Counted from the stretch's first letter, positions 12,935 to 28,259 are shown. The stretch: 64,000 nucleotides of DNA from Callipepla californica brunnescens (GCA_023055505.1 JALIRH010000004.1:16425368-16489367); one strand, 5' to 3'. The notes: generated by a model from the letters alone, not told the origin. Made by a program: numbers and translations.

Positions 12935-15900
12935 CCCAGAAAGGGCATGTAAAGGGAAAGGCTATAAAAAAGATTTACATGACTCAAGACAGTTTTTGTA
13001 CGTGTAGGAATGAAGGAATTTTGGTAGGATGACTGGCTGACATAAAAGATCGAGATAACTTTGCCTTCCCTCTGAGCGAATCAGTGGGCAAACTAATTAA
13101 AAGCCAGAAGTACACAATACCCAAACATAGACTGACACTTCTGTAAGCAAATTTTTTGTAGAGCTGGTGTAATTGGATGAGCAGGACACATTGTGTTTTG
13201 CAAAGGATCTGGCCTTCTAACACCAGAGCTGCCTTCACAGCAGTAACAGGGGCTGCATTCTATGAATTAAACTCAAGGACACCTGTATAATGTGCTCTGT
13301 AACCAGTCCCTTCTGATGTTCCATGTTAACACTCACAAAGGAGCAAAGAAAGTCTATACTTACTTTTCCCCAGGCAGGTTTTGCCTGGAGAAGGTGCAGG
13401 TCTTGTGGCTGGTAAATTTTGGAGGTTACTGAAACAGGAGGAGATGGACCTAGGTGAGAGCATGCAGAGCACTGAGGAGTAAAAGAGAAAGTCACAGTTA
13501 ATTTGGAGGACAGACCCTGACACCTTCCCAGTTAGCAATGCTGAGAAAGCACAGGGAAACCAGGGGTTGTACTTTTGTTTTCAGAAGGTAGATAGAGACC
13601 TTGCTTTATGCTCTGCCTTTATTTGTTAAAATGAGGATGTATAAAAGAATCCTTCTCATTGATGAGGACTGGGGGTGCCTGCTCTGCAGTGCTGCTGGGC
13701 ACTGCAGGGTCTAACAGAGCTTCATCACTACCCATAGCCTGGAGAGATGAGGGGATTAAGCCCTGGGTGCAGGGGCAGTAATCACCTGGTGCAGCTGGTC
13801 AGCTCAGGGTTTCCTTTTATCTGCTGCCATTATTATTATTTGTCGTTATTATTGATAGGAGAAAACTGCAAGCCAGCTGCTCAGTGCTGAGGTGTGAGGG
13901 CTCCCGCAGGGTGAAGCGCTCCATGCCACTTAGAAAGCCAGCCATTGTGCTGTCTCTTCAATAAGCATTTTATTTCACACACTTGTTCTGAGCCTCCTGC
14001 TGTCGCTCACGCTACAACCGCTGACAAGTAGCCAGCCTGGCAATACAGCACTGGAGCTGGAGAGCTGCCTTCCCTCTAGCTGGGCTCTGGGAGAACAACA
14101 CGAAAAAGACAAGTGGCTGCTGAATATTTGAAGTCAAGTGTTTCCTCTTAAACATGGAAAAGCTCTTTGCACTTCATACATATCACTGCTTGGTGACAGC
14201 AACTGGCCACATCATGCATTATTCCTGTGTTCAGATAGGGCCAACTAGACAGCAGGAGCTTTCCCCTAGCTTCTCTGTGGAGTGCTTGGAAAGCTCATCG
14301 TTAGCAGTATGTTGTGTTGTACATAGATTATATGCTATAATGTGCATAGACTGTATAGTAAGCCTTCTTGTGACCTTACTAGGCACCGAGTTGGTGCCTT
14401 GAGAGATGGAGCTCAACAAAGTTTGTCCTGTGTGGATACTGGCTCATCCTTGTAGTTGAAACAGGTGAGCACCTTATTTCCACTGAGCTAATATTATAAA
14501 GTGTATTATTCTGATGCTGTAGTGCGCTGTAGTGGAAACGCAAAGAAGCAGTGATGGAGCACCTGGTGGGAAGGCAGGACCAACCTGGGGGAGCTCAGGT
14601 GCATGCAATGTACCTGAGTGATTGGAAGAGCAGCAGCCAGGGTCCACCAATTCCCAGAACTCATTTAATGGTAGGCAGTGGAAGTGAGAGTATCTTGCTG
14701 GAGATCCTTACGTACCTGAGGCCTTATAAGGGTAAGCAGCTTTTTTTCCTTTGTTTCTACATCCACGGCCATTTGGACTTATCCTCACTTGCTGCAGCCT
14801 ACAACTTTGCCACTCTGCTATTATTGCTGTGCTTTCTGTTGCACTTTAGTATTACAAACAGTTTGATGATTCCTCCTGTCTTCACAAATGAACTTGCTAT
14901 TCATTGTTAAAACAAAGCACATGCATACTAAGCATATCAATAGAATACTTAGCCTTAATCAGATTTTAGTATTAACATCCTTCTAAACCTTTTAGATTAA
15001 GCAATTTACACCACATAAATTTTCCTTAAAAGCATAAGCACATCCCCTTCCCTTCCCTTTTACCTCCTGTCCGTGGTGTGGTTTTGTGTTTCATTTTGTT
15101 TCATGTAGGTGGTAGGCAATAGGGCTGCATGATTTCTGGAATGAATGAACGAATGAATGGATGAGAAGAGTGGGTATGCGCTCATTTCCTGCTGAAATGA
15201 AGGTTGGAGTAACGTTCTGTGATTCTGAGGTTTTGGGGAACCACAGTAGCATGAGGGAAATTTAGAAGAGACTGACTGGGTGAAGATGAAATTCTTAACC
15301 CCACGTGCAGATTTGTGTAGTAACAAGACCGGGTTGAATGTAGAGAGTACTTTGTGCTGGATGTTGGCTGGGAATTATTGGGAGTGTGAGGAATTATCAC
15401 TGCTTAACTACCTCTTTATGGGAAAAGCTATAGCTCACAATACACACAAGGATAAATTGTTGTGGAACTGTAACAAATTCTCACAAGAGCTGCTTGAAAG
15501 AGTTAAAAAACAGTGTTAGCTATCCCATGTGACTGCATCGTCTTCTCCTAACCAGCATATAGTAAAAAGTGGTGTGATAGTAATTGAATTGAACTTATGC
15601 AGTGTTGAAACACTGAGTGGAGATAAGGAAGTACATGATTTCAGATTTTATTTCAAACAAATGGGAGGTTGTTATTATTTATTTTTTTTAGAGCACATAC
15701 AACATGTAGATCCGAAGGCCATAGAAACCTTGAAATCTTGTCTCGTTTTATGTAGTGATTCCACAGGTATAGTATTCACTAAAGAATGTATCGGTCTGTT
15801 GAGCTTCAAATCCTTTGGGAAACTAGAAGTATGAAGCAGGCAGAAAGGCAACGCTGAAAGAGGCATGATTGTTTTTGGAAGGTTAAACAATTAACCTCTC

Positions 15901-18900
15901 TTTCTTGATTCAGCACTATCCAAAATTCAGAGCTGAAACTATTGAAATGGAAATGGTAAACGATTAGTAGACTTTTAACTAGTGTCTTTCCTTCCAGCTG
16001 TAGGGCATCAAAGATGTATAAACCTTCATCCTCCCTGGCTTTATTGGAAATATTCTCTTATCCTTCTGAGTGATGTGGAGGGGATGGGATGTTGCAACTC
16101 TGCATGGGCACGGCCTCACAGCATTTCACTAGTTTTTCATGACGTTGCAGAGACTTCTTTTGCCCATTACTGCTTTTATTGTTGTACCTTTGAGACATTA
16201 TGCTTGGAAACCAGAAGGTCTTGGATGCCTTCAGAGCGGTTTATGTGACAGTGATGAGTTAATGTAGTGGAGACATCATATATGTACATTTGGAGTTGGG
16301 TAAACTAAATTAAATTCTTTAAATAAATAAGACACAGTGTATCAGCCTATGAGAACCAAACCTACTAACTCAGTAATGAGAGGGAAATAATTAGGAATTG
16401 AATGCTAAATTTGAATGTAACTGTAATTTACAGGAGTGCTTGTGAAGAGAAGAGCCAGCACAAGAAATCTTGGCTCTGAGCATCACCAGGAAAAGAGCCT
16501 CTGTGTTTGTTTTGGCCATGCAGCAGGCAACTCCAGTGATGAGTTGCTGGAAATGACATGTCTGATTTATTGCCTACTGCAGCTTTGAGAGTGTTTGCAA
16601 GCTGAAGTATCTGCTATGGTTAAGGATGATTACAACTGTGTTTAATTTTATTTCAGAGAGAGAATTTTTTTGTTGTTTTTCATGTGAGTTCTGGATGCAG
16701 ATGATTTCTGTGGTTACTTTTGGTCCTTAAGCATTGCCAGCTTGGGTTTTCAGTGTCACTCGTGCCTTCTCTGCAGCCAGGGCCAAGGCTGGTCAGAAAG
16801 AGAAGAGTCCACACACAGTGCCCAGCACTCCCTCCATTGCAATGGAGCTGTTCTACAAGGGGCAGGTAAATCTAGCAGGGCAAAAAGTTGTGTCATTAGC
16901 CTGGTGTGAATTCCTAAGCAGGTAGTTAGAGTCCACGCTCCCTGTCTGCTTTCTGCTATTTCTTCTCTACCAGCAAGTCCACATCTGGTTTTGGTTCTGC
17001 CTCTTAACAACACAAATATGACTGTGCGTCAGAGAGTATCTCAGTGTCCAGTTGCAGTGTACCATGGAAGATGCTAACATCTGTCTAGTTGGTTGTTTTA
17101 TACACTGTTCCATAAGTTCCCAACACACCCACAAGTTCCCAGCATGTTTCCTAACCTGTACCTGAATTGCATCCCTAGATAATAGAGTGAGCTGTCACCA
17201 TGCCAAATCTCATCTACATCCCCTTCATAAGGGAAGACTGTCTCTTTTGAGCTAAATAGACCAGAAAAGCTGTAAAGGTGAGCTGGGCAGTAAATAGACA
17301 ACAAGACAAAGAGATGTCAAGAAATACACCCTGGAACACATGTTTTGAGCTTCTGATTAAGTTATCATAAAGTTTTTCTATAATTTCTGTTTCAACTAAG
17401 GCACAAGGAAAAAAAAACAAAACTAGTGAAAGCAAATTATTTCAGATAAGATCCATCTTTTTGTACAACCTATATTGCCAATACAGTTTTGTGTTTTGCA
17501 GAGCCCTGGAGAATTTGAACTGGTTTTCAGAGAACATCTTTACTGTTACCTAGTAATGGAGATTGTATACTGACAGCTCACTGCAGCTGGCTGATTCCCT
17601 CCCGCTCTCTGCTCTAATATCCCTGTCAGCCTGTTGGCAAGGAGCTGAAGCTGTGCCAGTCATCCAGCTAAAATATAGAATAGCCAGAAGTTTCAATTAA
17701 TTCAGACTTCTGCAAACACTTACTGACATTCATTCCAATGCCTATAAAAATGTCTGTGCAGCTCTTTGCTTAGTGTTTCACCTCATTTTAAAGCTGCCAC
17801 TTTACAACACTGATCTTAAAGTGTAAGTAATTTTACAAGTGTTAGTTTTAACTGATTTTGTTTTCTTTTTATCATATATTTTCAAGTGAGCCAGAGTGGA
17901 GAGAGAATACAGAGCCCTGGTCAGTTTTGGTTCCATTGCTATTAAATGTATTTCCACTGCTTCAGGTGATTATAAAAAATACTGCATGTGGGCACTGAAA
18001 AATACATTTTGAAAAGCAACCCTTTGTTTAGGAAGAAATGGTCTCTGATTAAAAAGAGCTCAGCTAAAATGTTTGCTGGCCCCATACGTTCCCAGAAATA
18101 ATGCTCTGTTTTCCTGTTCTGAGCATAACTGCTTGGATATAGAGCAGTGCTTCTTGTGAACAAACCTGGCCAAAGGAAGGGCAGGGTTTTTTCCTGCAGG
18201 CACTTTGGTCCGTCACGAAGCTGTGGGATTGTGGGACTCTGCAGTGAGGTGGCTGCTTCATCACTACACACAGATGTGTCTTCAGAAGTGTCTGCTGGAG
18301 TGTGGATGTGGGAGAGGAAGTAGTGTGGGGCTGAGTTCCACAAAAAGCAGTGCCTGTGTGGGATGGGCACAGCCCGGGGCTGAGTGATGTTCCCCTTGGA
18401 TTAAATTTGCTGAGAAGGGAATGGCAAAGGGCTTGGTGTGTTAGAAACACAGCTGGCTCTCTTCAGAGGCAGCAGGCACACCTCAAGCCTATGCCTTCAG
18501 TGCTTCCTATTCCTTGCTTTCCTGAAGACTAATCCCCCAAGCTCATCTGAAAAATTGTGATGGTAAAATGAGGAGGCAGGAAGACTTATTGAAAATCTGA
18601 AGTCTGAATGGAGCTGCATTAATAAGACAGCATACCAATAAAAAAAAGACCTCAACATGCTGGAAAATAAATCCCACTGAGTGCTCAGCATCCTGCCTGA
18701 GTCACTAATTCCCCGGGGCAGAAAGTAAAGGAAGGAAAACAGTTGCTTTTACGTAGCAAAGCCAAAACATGTCCACTTCTGTTGTGAGTCCTGGGAGATG
18801 TGTCTCTTCAGAAATGCAGCATGGGTTGGTGTCAGTGAGCTGACAAATACACAAATTGATTTTTTTCTTTTCTCATCTTTTAGACAAAGCACCTACTAAT

Positions 18901-19939
18901 TTCAGTGGGACTCCTGCCCACATGCATTTTGTGGTTGGAGCTGTCCCAGAGCGTTTGAGGACTGAGGATTGTTAGCACTAGGGCGTGGGGAAGGTTTGGA
19001 TGGGTGAGTCAGATTTTCCACAGCTCCAACTCTAGCTCCAGCGCTGAGCACCAGCAGGACTTTCCCCTGCTTCTTCCTCCTGTGGGGCTTCTTCATGGGC
19101 TCTCCCTACCCTTCCTGATGCTTCTTGCCCCCTGCAACGTCCCTGCACTGCAGGATTTCCACTTAGAATATTTGCAACACATGAGGAAAATTGCAGAGCA
19201 TTCCCCTGGCTCCCGGAGGCTTTCTAAATACTTGCCCAACTAAAGACAGCTTACAACCTTACTCTGCTTCAGAATCACACAAATCTGATGGAAATTCTCA
19301 GCTTATGATGGGATGAGAGAGAAGAGTGCTAGTAAGTGACCTGTCTGGAAGCGGTCTGCTAATGCTTTGAAATGAGCTGCTGCTGGGCTGAGGGCTCAAG
19401 CTGGGAGCACCACAGAAGGTGCATGATTCTTGCTGTTCTGAGTATGGCAGACGATTTTGCTTTTCTCATTTACAGCTTTAATGGTTTGCTAATGTCTGAT
19501 CTAGGAATATTGTGTAGTCTATTGAATAGGGGCGGCATAATGGCATTAGTAAGGGTAATTGAGGTTGTTGTGATAATCTTATTTGCTCTTTAGTTTGTAT
19601 AATGAAAGTGACTTATCTTAACATTTGACAGGAAAAAAAAGTTGCTCCTCTGTGCAGCCTGAACGTCTCAAAGGGAGAGGGAAAGTGTCAGTCTGCACTG
19701 GTCTTGTATTATTCTGGGGCTTGTACAGCAGTGAGCAGCTGGGAGCGAGTCGATATAGTATGTGTCAGGCTTTCTGTGTGTTTCCATTTCATATAAACAA
19801 CAGTGTGTGTTGTTACTCATGACTCTGTGTGTCCCCTGCTGCAAGGAGCAGCTTGTCAGTCTGTCTGTGATGTGTGTGGTTGTTTCAGGAGCCTTTATGG
19901 GAGAAGATGGGAATGAGAGATGTCCAGGCTCTGAATGCT

Positions 19940-20330
19940 TAACCCTGCAGAAGAAACTTGGCATTTTGTCTCCCATCAGCATTTGCTCATTGCTGCAATT
20001 AGCATTAATTATAGAGATACTTACATGAACACACCGTTAACCTTAATTAGAGTTAATGAAAGATATGTGTGGATGTTAACAGGACAAGAGACAACCAAGC
20101 TTCCATTTCAAAGGTTAAATATTCAGTAGCTCCCCTTTAGACACGTCAGCATCCTATAATCATGTAGCCAAATTTATGCAAAAGCAAATGAATTTTGCCT
20201 TTTTTTTTTTTCCACCAGTTATAGCCACCTTATACTGTCTTTTGTTAAATTAAGGAGCAAACAATGATGTAGCAGTGCCTCCAGTTACTGTTACTAATGT
20301 AATTACACTAACTCTTCCCTATTAGTTGTA
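19940..20330. promoter_or_regulatory. AT-rich block with clustered homeodomain- and POU-like sites (candidate enhancer)
   Basis: TAATTA-type cores at about 20006-20011 and 20044-20049, with further ATTAG and GTTAAT words between and around them, then TTATGCAAAAGCAAATG near 20174-20190, close to an octamer motif. The motif clustering is seen directly. Enhancer function is inference from composition only. Confidence 0.3.
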
Positions 20331-23300
20331 CATATTCTCAGAGTCAGACCTCCTTAGCAGGCACTCTGCTTTCCCTTTTACTGTCCTGCTAATGGAAGCC
20401 AGTAGGCAGAGGGGCTGGCAGGAGCTGGCTTTGTTCAGAGCACTATGAGCAGGTGCTCAAAGGCCTCAGCTCTCGAGTAGGTCATGTAATATTCGAGGTC
20501 TGTAAGATTCTCTTCACAGGGGTGTTACTTGAAGCTGGAAGTTTAGGAGAACTTTCCTCTTGCTTGCACTCACTCATCATGTCTTCAGTATTTTGGAAAC
20601 CACTGTCAATGAAGAGTCAAGGCTGCAAAATTTACCTGGCTTTGCAGGTGCTTCTTTCTGTGCAGCAGTCCCAAATATAAGAATTTGGTTCAGGTCTTGG
20701 ATTTGCCCATTTCCAGAACAGCTTGTTGCTGCCTGGTGTTCTGACAGCTGGCATTGTGAAGCAGCGGGCTGCCATGGGCTGGTGAGGATGTGACAGAGCT
20801 CCTGGCCTTTGGACTTGATGTTAAAGTTGGCTTCTGCTCACATTTTACCCACAGAATGAACTTGAGGAAGATTGGTAGGTTGTGATTTAGCCAATTTTAG
20901 TACACCCTGTTAATGTTACCAAGTAGGGTTTTTTTGAATTGTGTCATTACAAGCGCATATTCAATTTTGTGGTGGTCAGAGAATCTGTTAAGCTTTGTAA
21001 TTAATGGTAGATCTTTAGTTTAATGTGTGAAGTAATGCTTTTATGGGTCAGATCTAAGTGGGCCTTTTTTTCTCTCTTTTTTTTTTTGTTGTTCACAGGT
21101 GTATATTTTTAACAGCCATGTAAAGCTCAAAGTGCCCATGTTTAAACTGGTAGGAGCAAAAGGCTTTTGACTGTATTTTGTGCTAGGATTTGGAGTAAGC
21201 TGCATTGGTTTGAGAGCTCAAACTGTACATTGTTTAAAGAGGGCAGATGCAAAGAAACTTTGTTCTACGCTATGCAGGGTTGCTAATTTAGCTCTTCCTG
21301 CATAGTTAGAGCATCAAAATTCCCTACTGCGACACAGCTTACCTTAACTTACGGGAAAGGACAGTTTTTTTCTGATGTTTCTACATTTAGATCTTTTATC
21401 AAAAAAGGTTATGTCATCTTTAAAACACCAAATGCCCCCATATTTTAAAGTTTCAATTAAAATGCTCTCTTAAGCCTTCAGTTGCAGTAAGATCCTGGAA
21501 ACGGAACACAGTCACGACATGCATTCTTACGTCTGTATTTCAACTAGAAAAATGTGGCCTCCCTTGTAGGAAAAAGTGACTGACCAGGCCACAATCTGGT
21601 TGTGGGACTGGGAAAGTGAAACACGTGAACAAAGATAACTCAAACGCATTGAGGTTAAAGACACTTCGCTCTGGGCAAATTCCTGTGTTTTTATAAGCTG
21701 CTACAGCTAGGCTGTAAAATGAAGGCCTCCAAACAAAGGTAATAACCGTGAACGGTAGCTTGAAACAGTCATGAACTGAAGCCTGCAATCTGTTTCTTCA
21801 AAATAAAGAGGGGATGTGTGAGGTAAATTCCTCCTTATCTTGTCTATGATTCATATAAATGTATAATACCATAAAGAGACAGAAATCTTGGCCAAACCAT
21901 TGCACAACTGACATTCTAATTAAAATCAGTTTGTTCTTTTGGTTAATTGCTAATACCGTATCCACTAATGTGATTGTTTTTTCCTGAATGAGATCTGACA
22001 TTAGAAAAATATCCTGCCTTCAAATGAGTTTGTCTTAAAAAATCTGTAGCCCAAGTAATAGTCCAGCTGAAGAGACTAATTTTGGAATCACTGAGCCAGC
22101 AGTAAAGATTAAGTGGTGGTAAAGTCATTATTCTGGATTTTTGGTACAGGCTTAGTGCTATTATATTGACTTATGGGAATGCATACCCCACAGTCTGTAC
22201 TGATAGCTTCTCTAGTTGTCTGGTCACCTCTGATTTTGCTGTTGAATATCCTGGCTATTCCCCCCAAATGCTTTGGAATTACCTAACTTGCTTGTAACCC
22301 TCTAAGTTAGCAGGGAAAGCAGCAGATAATTATTAGATGAGAAACCTGAGTGGTTTTGCCCTATGATATTAGAAAAAAAAGGTGTTATGTAAGATGATGT
22401 CATCTCAGCTAAGACTGAATTTCAGGAGCTGGTATTTCCATACAGGATATGTGAAGTGCTTGAATAAAGGCTTCCTTGGCATCCACTTTTTTTCTTTCAT
22501 TCATTCTTTTTGACTTAGAGATTTTTGGATGCTTCTGAGCTAAGTCAAGTATGTTAAATGTGTCAACTTGCGTGCAAAAATCAGACATCAAAAAAGAATA
22601 TTCCATCTGATATACAGCGCAGATACCTGTGTCAAGGCAGTGTATTTGCAGAAGAGGGGAAGTTAGGTAATAAAAGAAAAGCGCTAGAACAGGGGGCTGC
22701 AGAATCTTGTTTTGAAATTTGTTGTATAATTTATCTCTAAATGCAGCAGAAAAGTATTTTCAGAAAGATTCCTCTCCCCATGCTGACAGCAGCAATGGCT
22801 GAGGAGGCCATTAAATGCTCTGTCACTCCAGATTTGTGGGTGCAGAGCTGAAAGAAACAACAGCTTAACCAAGAGCATGCACCAGGAGGTCTGTCTGGCC
22901 ATTCTAGGCACTGTTTGAACATCTGCAGCTCCCCGTGTCTCAACGTAAACCTGGGCTGCTTTGGCTTTTTGCCCTCCAAAAGTGCCTGTGATGCTTTAGG
23001 AAATATACTGGTTTTTGGCTGAAAGGCAGCATTGCTTTCAAATGTTATGCTGATCAAGAGAGAGGCACAGCTGAGATTGAATGTAGTCAGCTTCAGTCAC
23101 CGAAAGCTGGGGTTATTTTCCAGGCAGAGTTCAGATCAGTCCTGATTGACATGCAGGTTAGCTGGCAGAGTCCCGCCCCTTGCAGGAGATCTGGCTTTGT
23201 CAGTATGTTCTGTTTGTTGCTCTCCCGGCAGAGATTACCAAGCCTCTGTGAAAATAGGAATTGCTGGATCAGATCCAACTCTGTTCTTGCTTCTTTTGGG

Positions 23301-26300
23301 TGTGAATGGCGAAGCTCTCTGCTGCCCAACCGCGGGGTGGGTTTTGTGCTGTCTGGAGGCCACGTGAGCTACCTCGTGGTTGGTGTTTCAGATCTTGCCT
23401 TTATCATTTTGGTACATTTGGAATTATTCCAGCCCCCCTGATTTGGATTAGCGGAAGTTTTATGTCTTCAGTTACTTAGTCCTGACAGGTAAAATATTAA
23501 CAAAGGCTAAATAAAAAAAACTTCATCAGCATCCTGAGTATTTCCACAGTTAGATTTGCTGTTTCATTTTTGAAAGTCCTTATGACACCCTGTCATTGCA
23601 CGCCGATTCCTACATATAGGGATGATTGATGGTGCTTCAGGTTTTGCCCCAGGCTATTCCCAGCATCTTGCAAAGTGATTCTGGTAGAGAAGTTTCCACT
23701 GCTGCCTTTGTGTGTTATTCAGATTACAATGGAGCTAAAAACGTGCTGGCCCTGAACCACTTCAATACAAGAGATAAAATCCTTTCTCCCCAGAGCTCAC
23801 AAACCTTAAAACAAAGCCTGCCTGGGGAGACTTTTTGGCACTGTATTAAATATCCTTGCTGAGAAATGTTTTCTTACAATTACAGCCTTCCTAATAGGCA
23901 CCGTGGGTAGTATCAACACAAAGCTATCTGTATTTCATCATCTGACCTGCCTTAACCCCAGCCGGTCTCCTGGAGATGCAGAAAAGGTCTGTTCTGCGCA
24001 GAGGTCTTTCAGGCAACACAGAAGTGCTTACTAGGAGGATGAGCTCTCTAAGAGCAGATACTTTGTGCCGCTGAAATTCACCCCGTGGAGCAAGCTGCCT
24101 GAAAGCCCTGCATCCACTCCATCAGCACTCAGGCTGTGCTCCTCCTGTGCCAGAGGACTCACTCCCCAGTCTCTCCACTTAAGCTCCCTGTGGATACACT
24201 GTGCTTAGGGATTAAGGGTATTTTGGGAAGGCGTATTTATCATATGTGGTGTCCTTTTCTCTAAGGGGAGAGAAAGGTATGCTCTTTTAACTTTTTCACT
24301 ATTGTGAGATGTTTGACCCAGAACCATAATGAAGATGAGCTCTCAGATTTTACTATGTTTTTCCCTCCTGAAAAATTCTTTTTATTTTTCTCTTGAAGAC
24401 ATTTTTAAGTCTAAGAATTGTGAGTGGGATTTAGATCAGGCTCTGAGCAGTTAAGCGTTAAGGGTAAGATTATAGTAGAGAAAGCATTACAGGTGACAAA
24501 AGAAACGAGCTCCCTGTTACCCTCACCTCAGGAAAGCAAAGCCACAATGCACTGGAGAAAAATGATTGATTTTAAAGTAAGGAGGCAATCAAAATGGATT
24601 ACAGTGAGCCACAGGGCATTCCCCTTTCAAAGAGATGGATTATTTCCAACATACATCCCCCATGCTGCCTAGCTTACTGCCAGGACCACCAGATGCCACC
24701 TACCCAGTGCGAGTGTCAGAAGTTCCCACTAGACGTTCAGGGGCATGCATTGACAGCCCAGTGCCTCGTTGTGTTGGGGGTTAGGCTCCGTTATTTCTTA
24801 ATCCCCTAATCCCCAGACATGCTGGGATGCATGCATCAGACCTCAATGGTCGCAGTCCCCTGCACCTGCATGGGTGCAGCAAAGGTGATGACACTGATGT
24901 GGCACTCAGCTCAGTCAGGCAGGTGGGCACCCAGCAGCACCTTCTGACCAAATGCATAGAGAGTTCTGTAAAAGTTGTAATACACAGAGCATCCCTTGCT
25001 TTTTAATATGTGCTGAATAGGTTCATTTATAAGCTTATTATGACTTCAGAGAGAGAAGCTATTAGGGTGATCATTAGCTGCCTGTGCGAGCAGCAAGAAA
25101 AACCATGTCGTGTTCCAGAATAACCCCTTTTTAATGGCCATGCTTTCAAATGCATTAGCAATAACGAGCCACCTCTCTTCCGTATTACCTTTGTCACAAG
25201 TTAAGGACAAATGAGAAGGGGGACAGTGAACCACACGCTTTCAGAATAAGTTCAGATGAAGAGAAAAATGAGGCATTATGAAAGCAACAAATTCTCCAGT
25301 ATGACATTGTGCATCTTGATGCAGTATGTGTTATTCACTGGGAAAGCAAAAGTACCTGGGAGTCAGCCTGCATGCTTTGGCTAGACCTCGCTTAGTCCTG
25401 CCCGCCCTGTCTGAGCTGTGCTGAGGGGAGGGCTGTTGTCTGCCTGGAACCTGATCGCTGCTGGAGCCCTGGGTTGTGCTGCTTTGGAGGGAAGGGAGAG
25501 CAGCTAGAAACATGTATGCCAAGGTTATGGGATTTATTAACTAGTGCTGATTTTCCCATAGATCAACCGAGACTCTCTTGTGGACTGTGGTTGTGGTTCT
25601 CCCTCTGCTCCTTCACCTTCTTATTCAGTGGATGGTTGTGTTCATACCTTAATCAGGACAAATGTGCTTGGAATCGCTTCACATTGACCTTTAATGCCAC
25701 GTTAGCTGTGATTTTATGTCCTGGAGTAAGTTAAAGGTACTGATTAAGTGAAACTATGTTTAGATTTACGCAGTCAATATGTGGCATGCATATCAGTTTG
25801 GCTGTAAGCAGAGTAACGTAAATTCCACATCTGCCTCTCTTCACCTAGGCTGTTTCTCACCACTTCTGTTGCATTCAAGTTTTACTTAAAATATAACCCC
25901 TATACCTTGTGAGATTTATTTAGTTCCTGAAGAACTATATCACTTTGAGTTGTGAGCTCTGTGGGCTAAAGAATTTCCTATTGTGTAGAGAATGCATGGC
26001 ACTTGGAGATGTGTTTTTCTTATTGTTAACAGGATTTAAAGGATGACCCAAATCCAGTAAATAGTGCCACTTCTGATACTTCTAGCAGCTTTATTTTGTT
26101 TTATTTAGAATTCTTGAGATCGTTCCTTTAAGATAGGCTGCTTTATCAGGATGTTTCCCCTAACCTTTGATTTCTAAACTGCCTAAAACTGACTTTTTTT
26201 AGCATCTGTGTAGGCAGATGGAACAAAGAAAGGCTTTTTTTTGTGTGTTCATTTGTTTTTGTTCTGTTTTTTTGTTTTGTTTTGTTTTGTGAAATAGTTA

Positions 26301-28259
26301 ATACATTCTGTTCTGTTTGGGATTTTGTTAAAAGCAATTAAGATTACTAGTCTCCCAGTTAAACGATGCTAAAGAGTGGGGGCATTTTTCCCACCTCTTC
26401 CTTAAGAACAAAAAGAGCAAAAAAAAAGAACAACAACAAAAAGTAGTTAACCCTCTACTCTGGAGCTCTGTTCTTTATTAAAAGAGATGATATAAGCAGG
26501 GGTTTTCAAATTGCCTTGCCAGAGGGTCCTTGCCTATGCTCTGTGGTACTGCTCTGATGCTGCTACTCCTTGCCATGGAGAGATCATTTTAAAGTTTTTG
26601 ATAGGGCAAGGCCTTGTGGCTCATGGTGATCCATTTTTATTTCCTCCTTACTTTAAAATCAATCATTTTTCTCCACTGCGTTGTTTGCCTTAAGTCTGCA
26701 AAGTATCAGGGAACTTCGTGAAACACTGAATATTGTGGTCCAAAGAGGACGAGGTTGCCACAGCAACTGCCCAGTGTTTCCGAGATCTGTTCCTGCATCT
26801 TTCTAAACAGTCACGAATGTCACAAACTGCTGAGGCATTTGCTGCTAAGAAAGCAGGGCTATAGAAGAAGAGGATGGAAAAGAGCAGCAAGGAGCCGGTT
26901 GTTGTAAAGGTGAGGTATGTCAAGCTACAGAAAGAAGTAGCAGGCATTTATGCTTAGTGTTTAGTGCCCTAACTGTCTGGAGTGCTGCACAAGTGTCTGG
27001 AGAGTCTCAGCACTTGATAGCACCTGGTGTGACAGTAATGTCACTCAGCTTGTGATGCAGCCACGTGACCCACTCTATGGGTAACATTTATTCCATCCCG
27101 GGGGAAATATTTGCAGATATAGGAGGCCAAAGTTATCTGCCTCCCTTTTTGTATGCTAAGTAAGCTTCTCTGTGGGACAGAAAATGCATTGCAAGGAGTG
27201 GAATTTGTCAGCCAGAAATAATCAGCCTTTTCATGGGTCTCAGCATGGAGTGGGGAGCAGCTTGCTGTACTTTGGCTCAGGAGGTCTAGTGCGTCCATTC
27301 CCCTTCTACCCTTGGTTTTCTTATCTCATGAACAGAGTTTAATATTATTAAGTTAACAGCGCATATAATCTTTGGGTTATCTGTTTAGAAAGACAGTCTG
27401 TTCCGTGTGGTTCTGTTGTACTGTGGTTAGTATGAGGGAAAGTACACCTGTAAGCTATCTTTTGTTTTTGGAGTGTTTTTTTTTTGTTTGTTTGTTTTTT
27501 GAGGGAACAGAACTTAAAAGAGTTGCAAGCAATCAGATGCACTGATTCTGTACACAGATCTTATTTAGGGTGACTGATGCCTGTGTGAGAAAGGCTGTAT
27601 GAAAGAGCCAGACATGATTATCTATTGAACTTGGTTTGGGAAGGAGCCAAAGTGAGCAGTTCATGTTTCAAATAGTGCTGTAAGCACATTTCCACTAAAT
27701 AGAGTGGGGTGGCTTGTGGCCTCATGCTCTATGGGTACTTCAAACACATGCAAGAGGATTTCTCCAAATGTTGCAGCGTTTGGGAGACCGTGTTCCGCTC
27801 AGGGATTTCTGCCTTCCATCCGGAATGTTTGCATACGTGTAGGAGACTTTACCACCATATGATTTCATGTAGTCTGTGCACACATTGTGCAAAGTTGTAA
27901 GCATAAAACTTAACTGCTACGTGCTGTATTATCATTCTTGTTGCAAAGCTGGTGTTATTTATATGGAGCTTAAAGGGGCTCAGTCCAGCTCCCTTTGTCC
28001 TCCTGTGTGTGACTGGTGTGCTCTTAAGCACAACTGCTTTGAGACTGAAGTGTCATCATTAAAATCAGATAGACAAGAACTCAGGGGGGACCATGGTCCA
28101 TTTGTCCCAAGAACTCTACTTGGTAATGAGACTTAGGGCGGTTGTAGCAGCAGTTTAGATTCGTATAAACACTATCCCCAGCCTCATGTGATTTTAGCAT
28201 TATAAAAGCCAATCAGGTTATTGTTTTAAGATATAAAATGCCCCTAAGGGCCTTGCTTG
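20331..28259. other. Noncoding DNA
   Basis: No exon, gene or clear transposon seen. Simple repeats include TTTTG units at 26265-26290 and TTTG units at about 27477-27500. Confidence 0.55.

Larger units (their letters stand above)
8956..19939. other. Noncoding DNA with simple repeats
   Basis: No exon supported. Holds a T-rich tract (9101-9126), a CA/A-rich tract (9179-9218), a G19 run (12346-12364), a T22 run (12913-12934) and a GAAT-type repeat (about 15137-15165). Confidence 0.55.
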
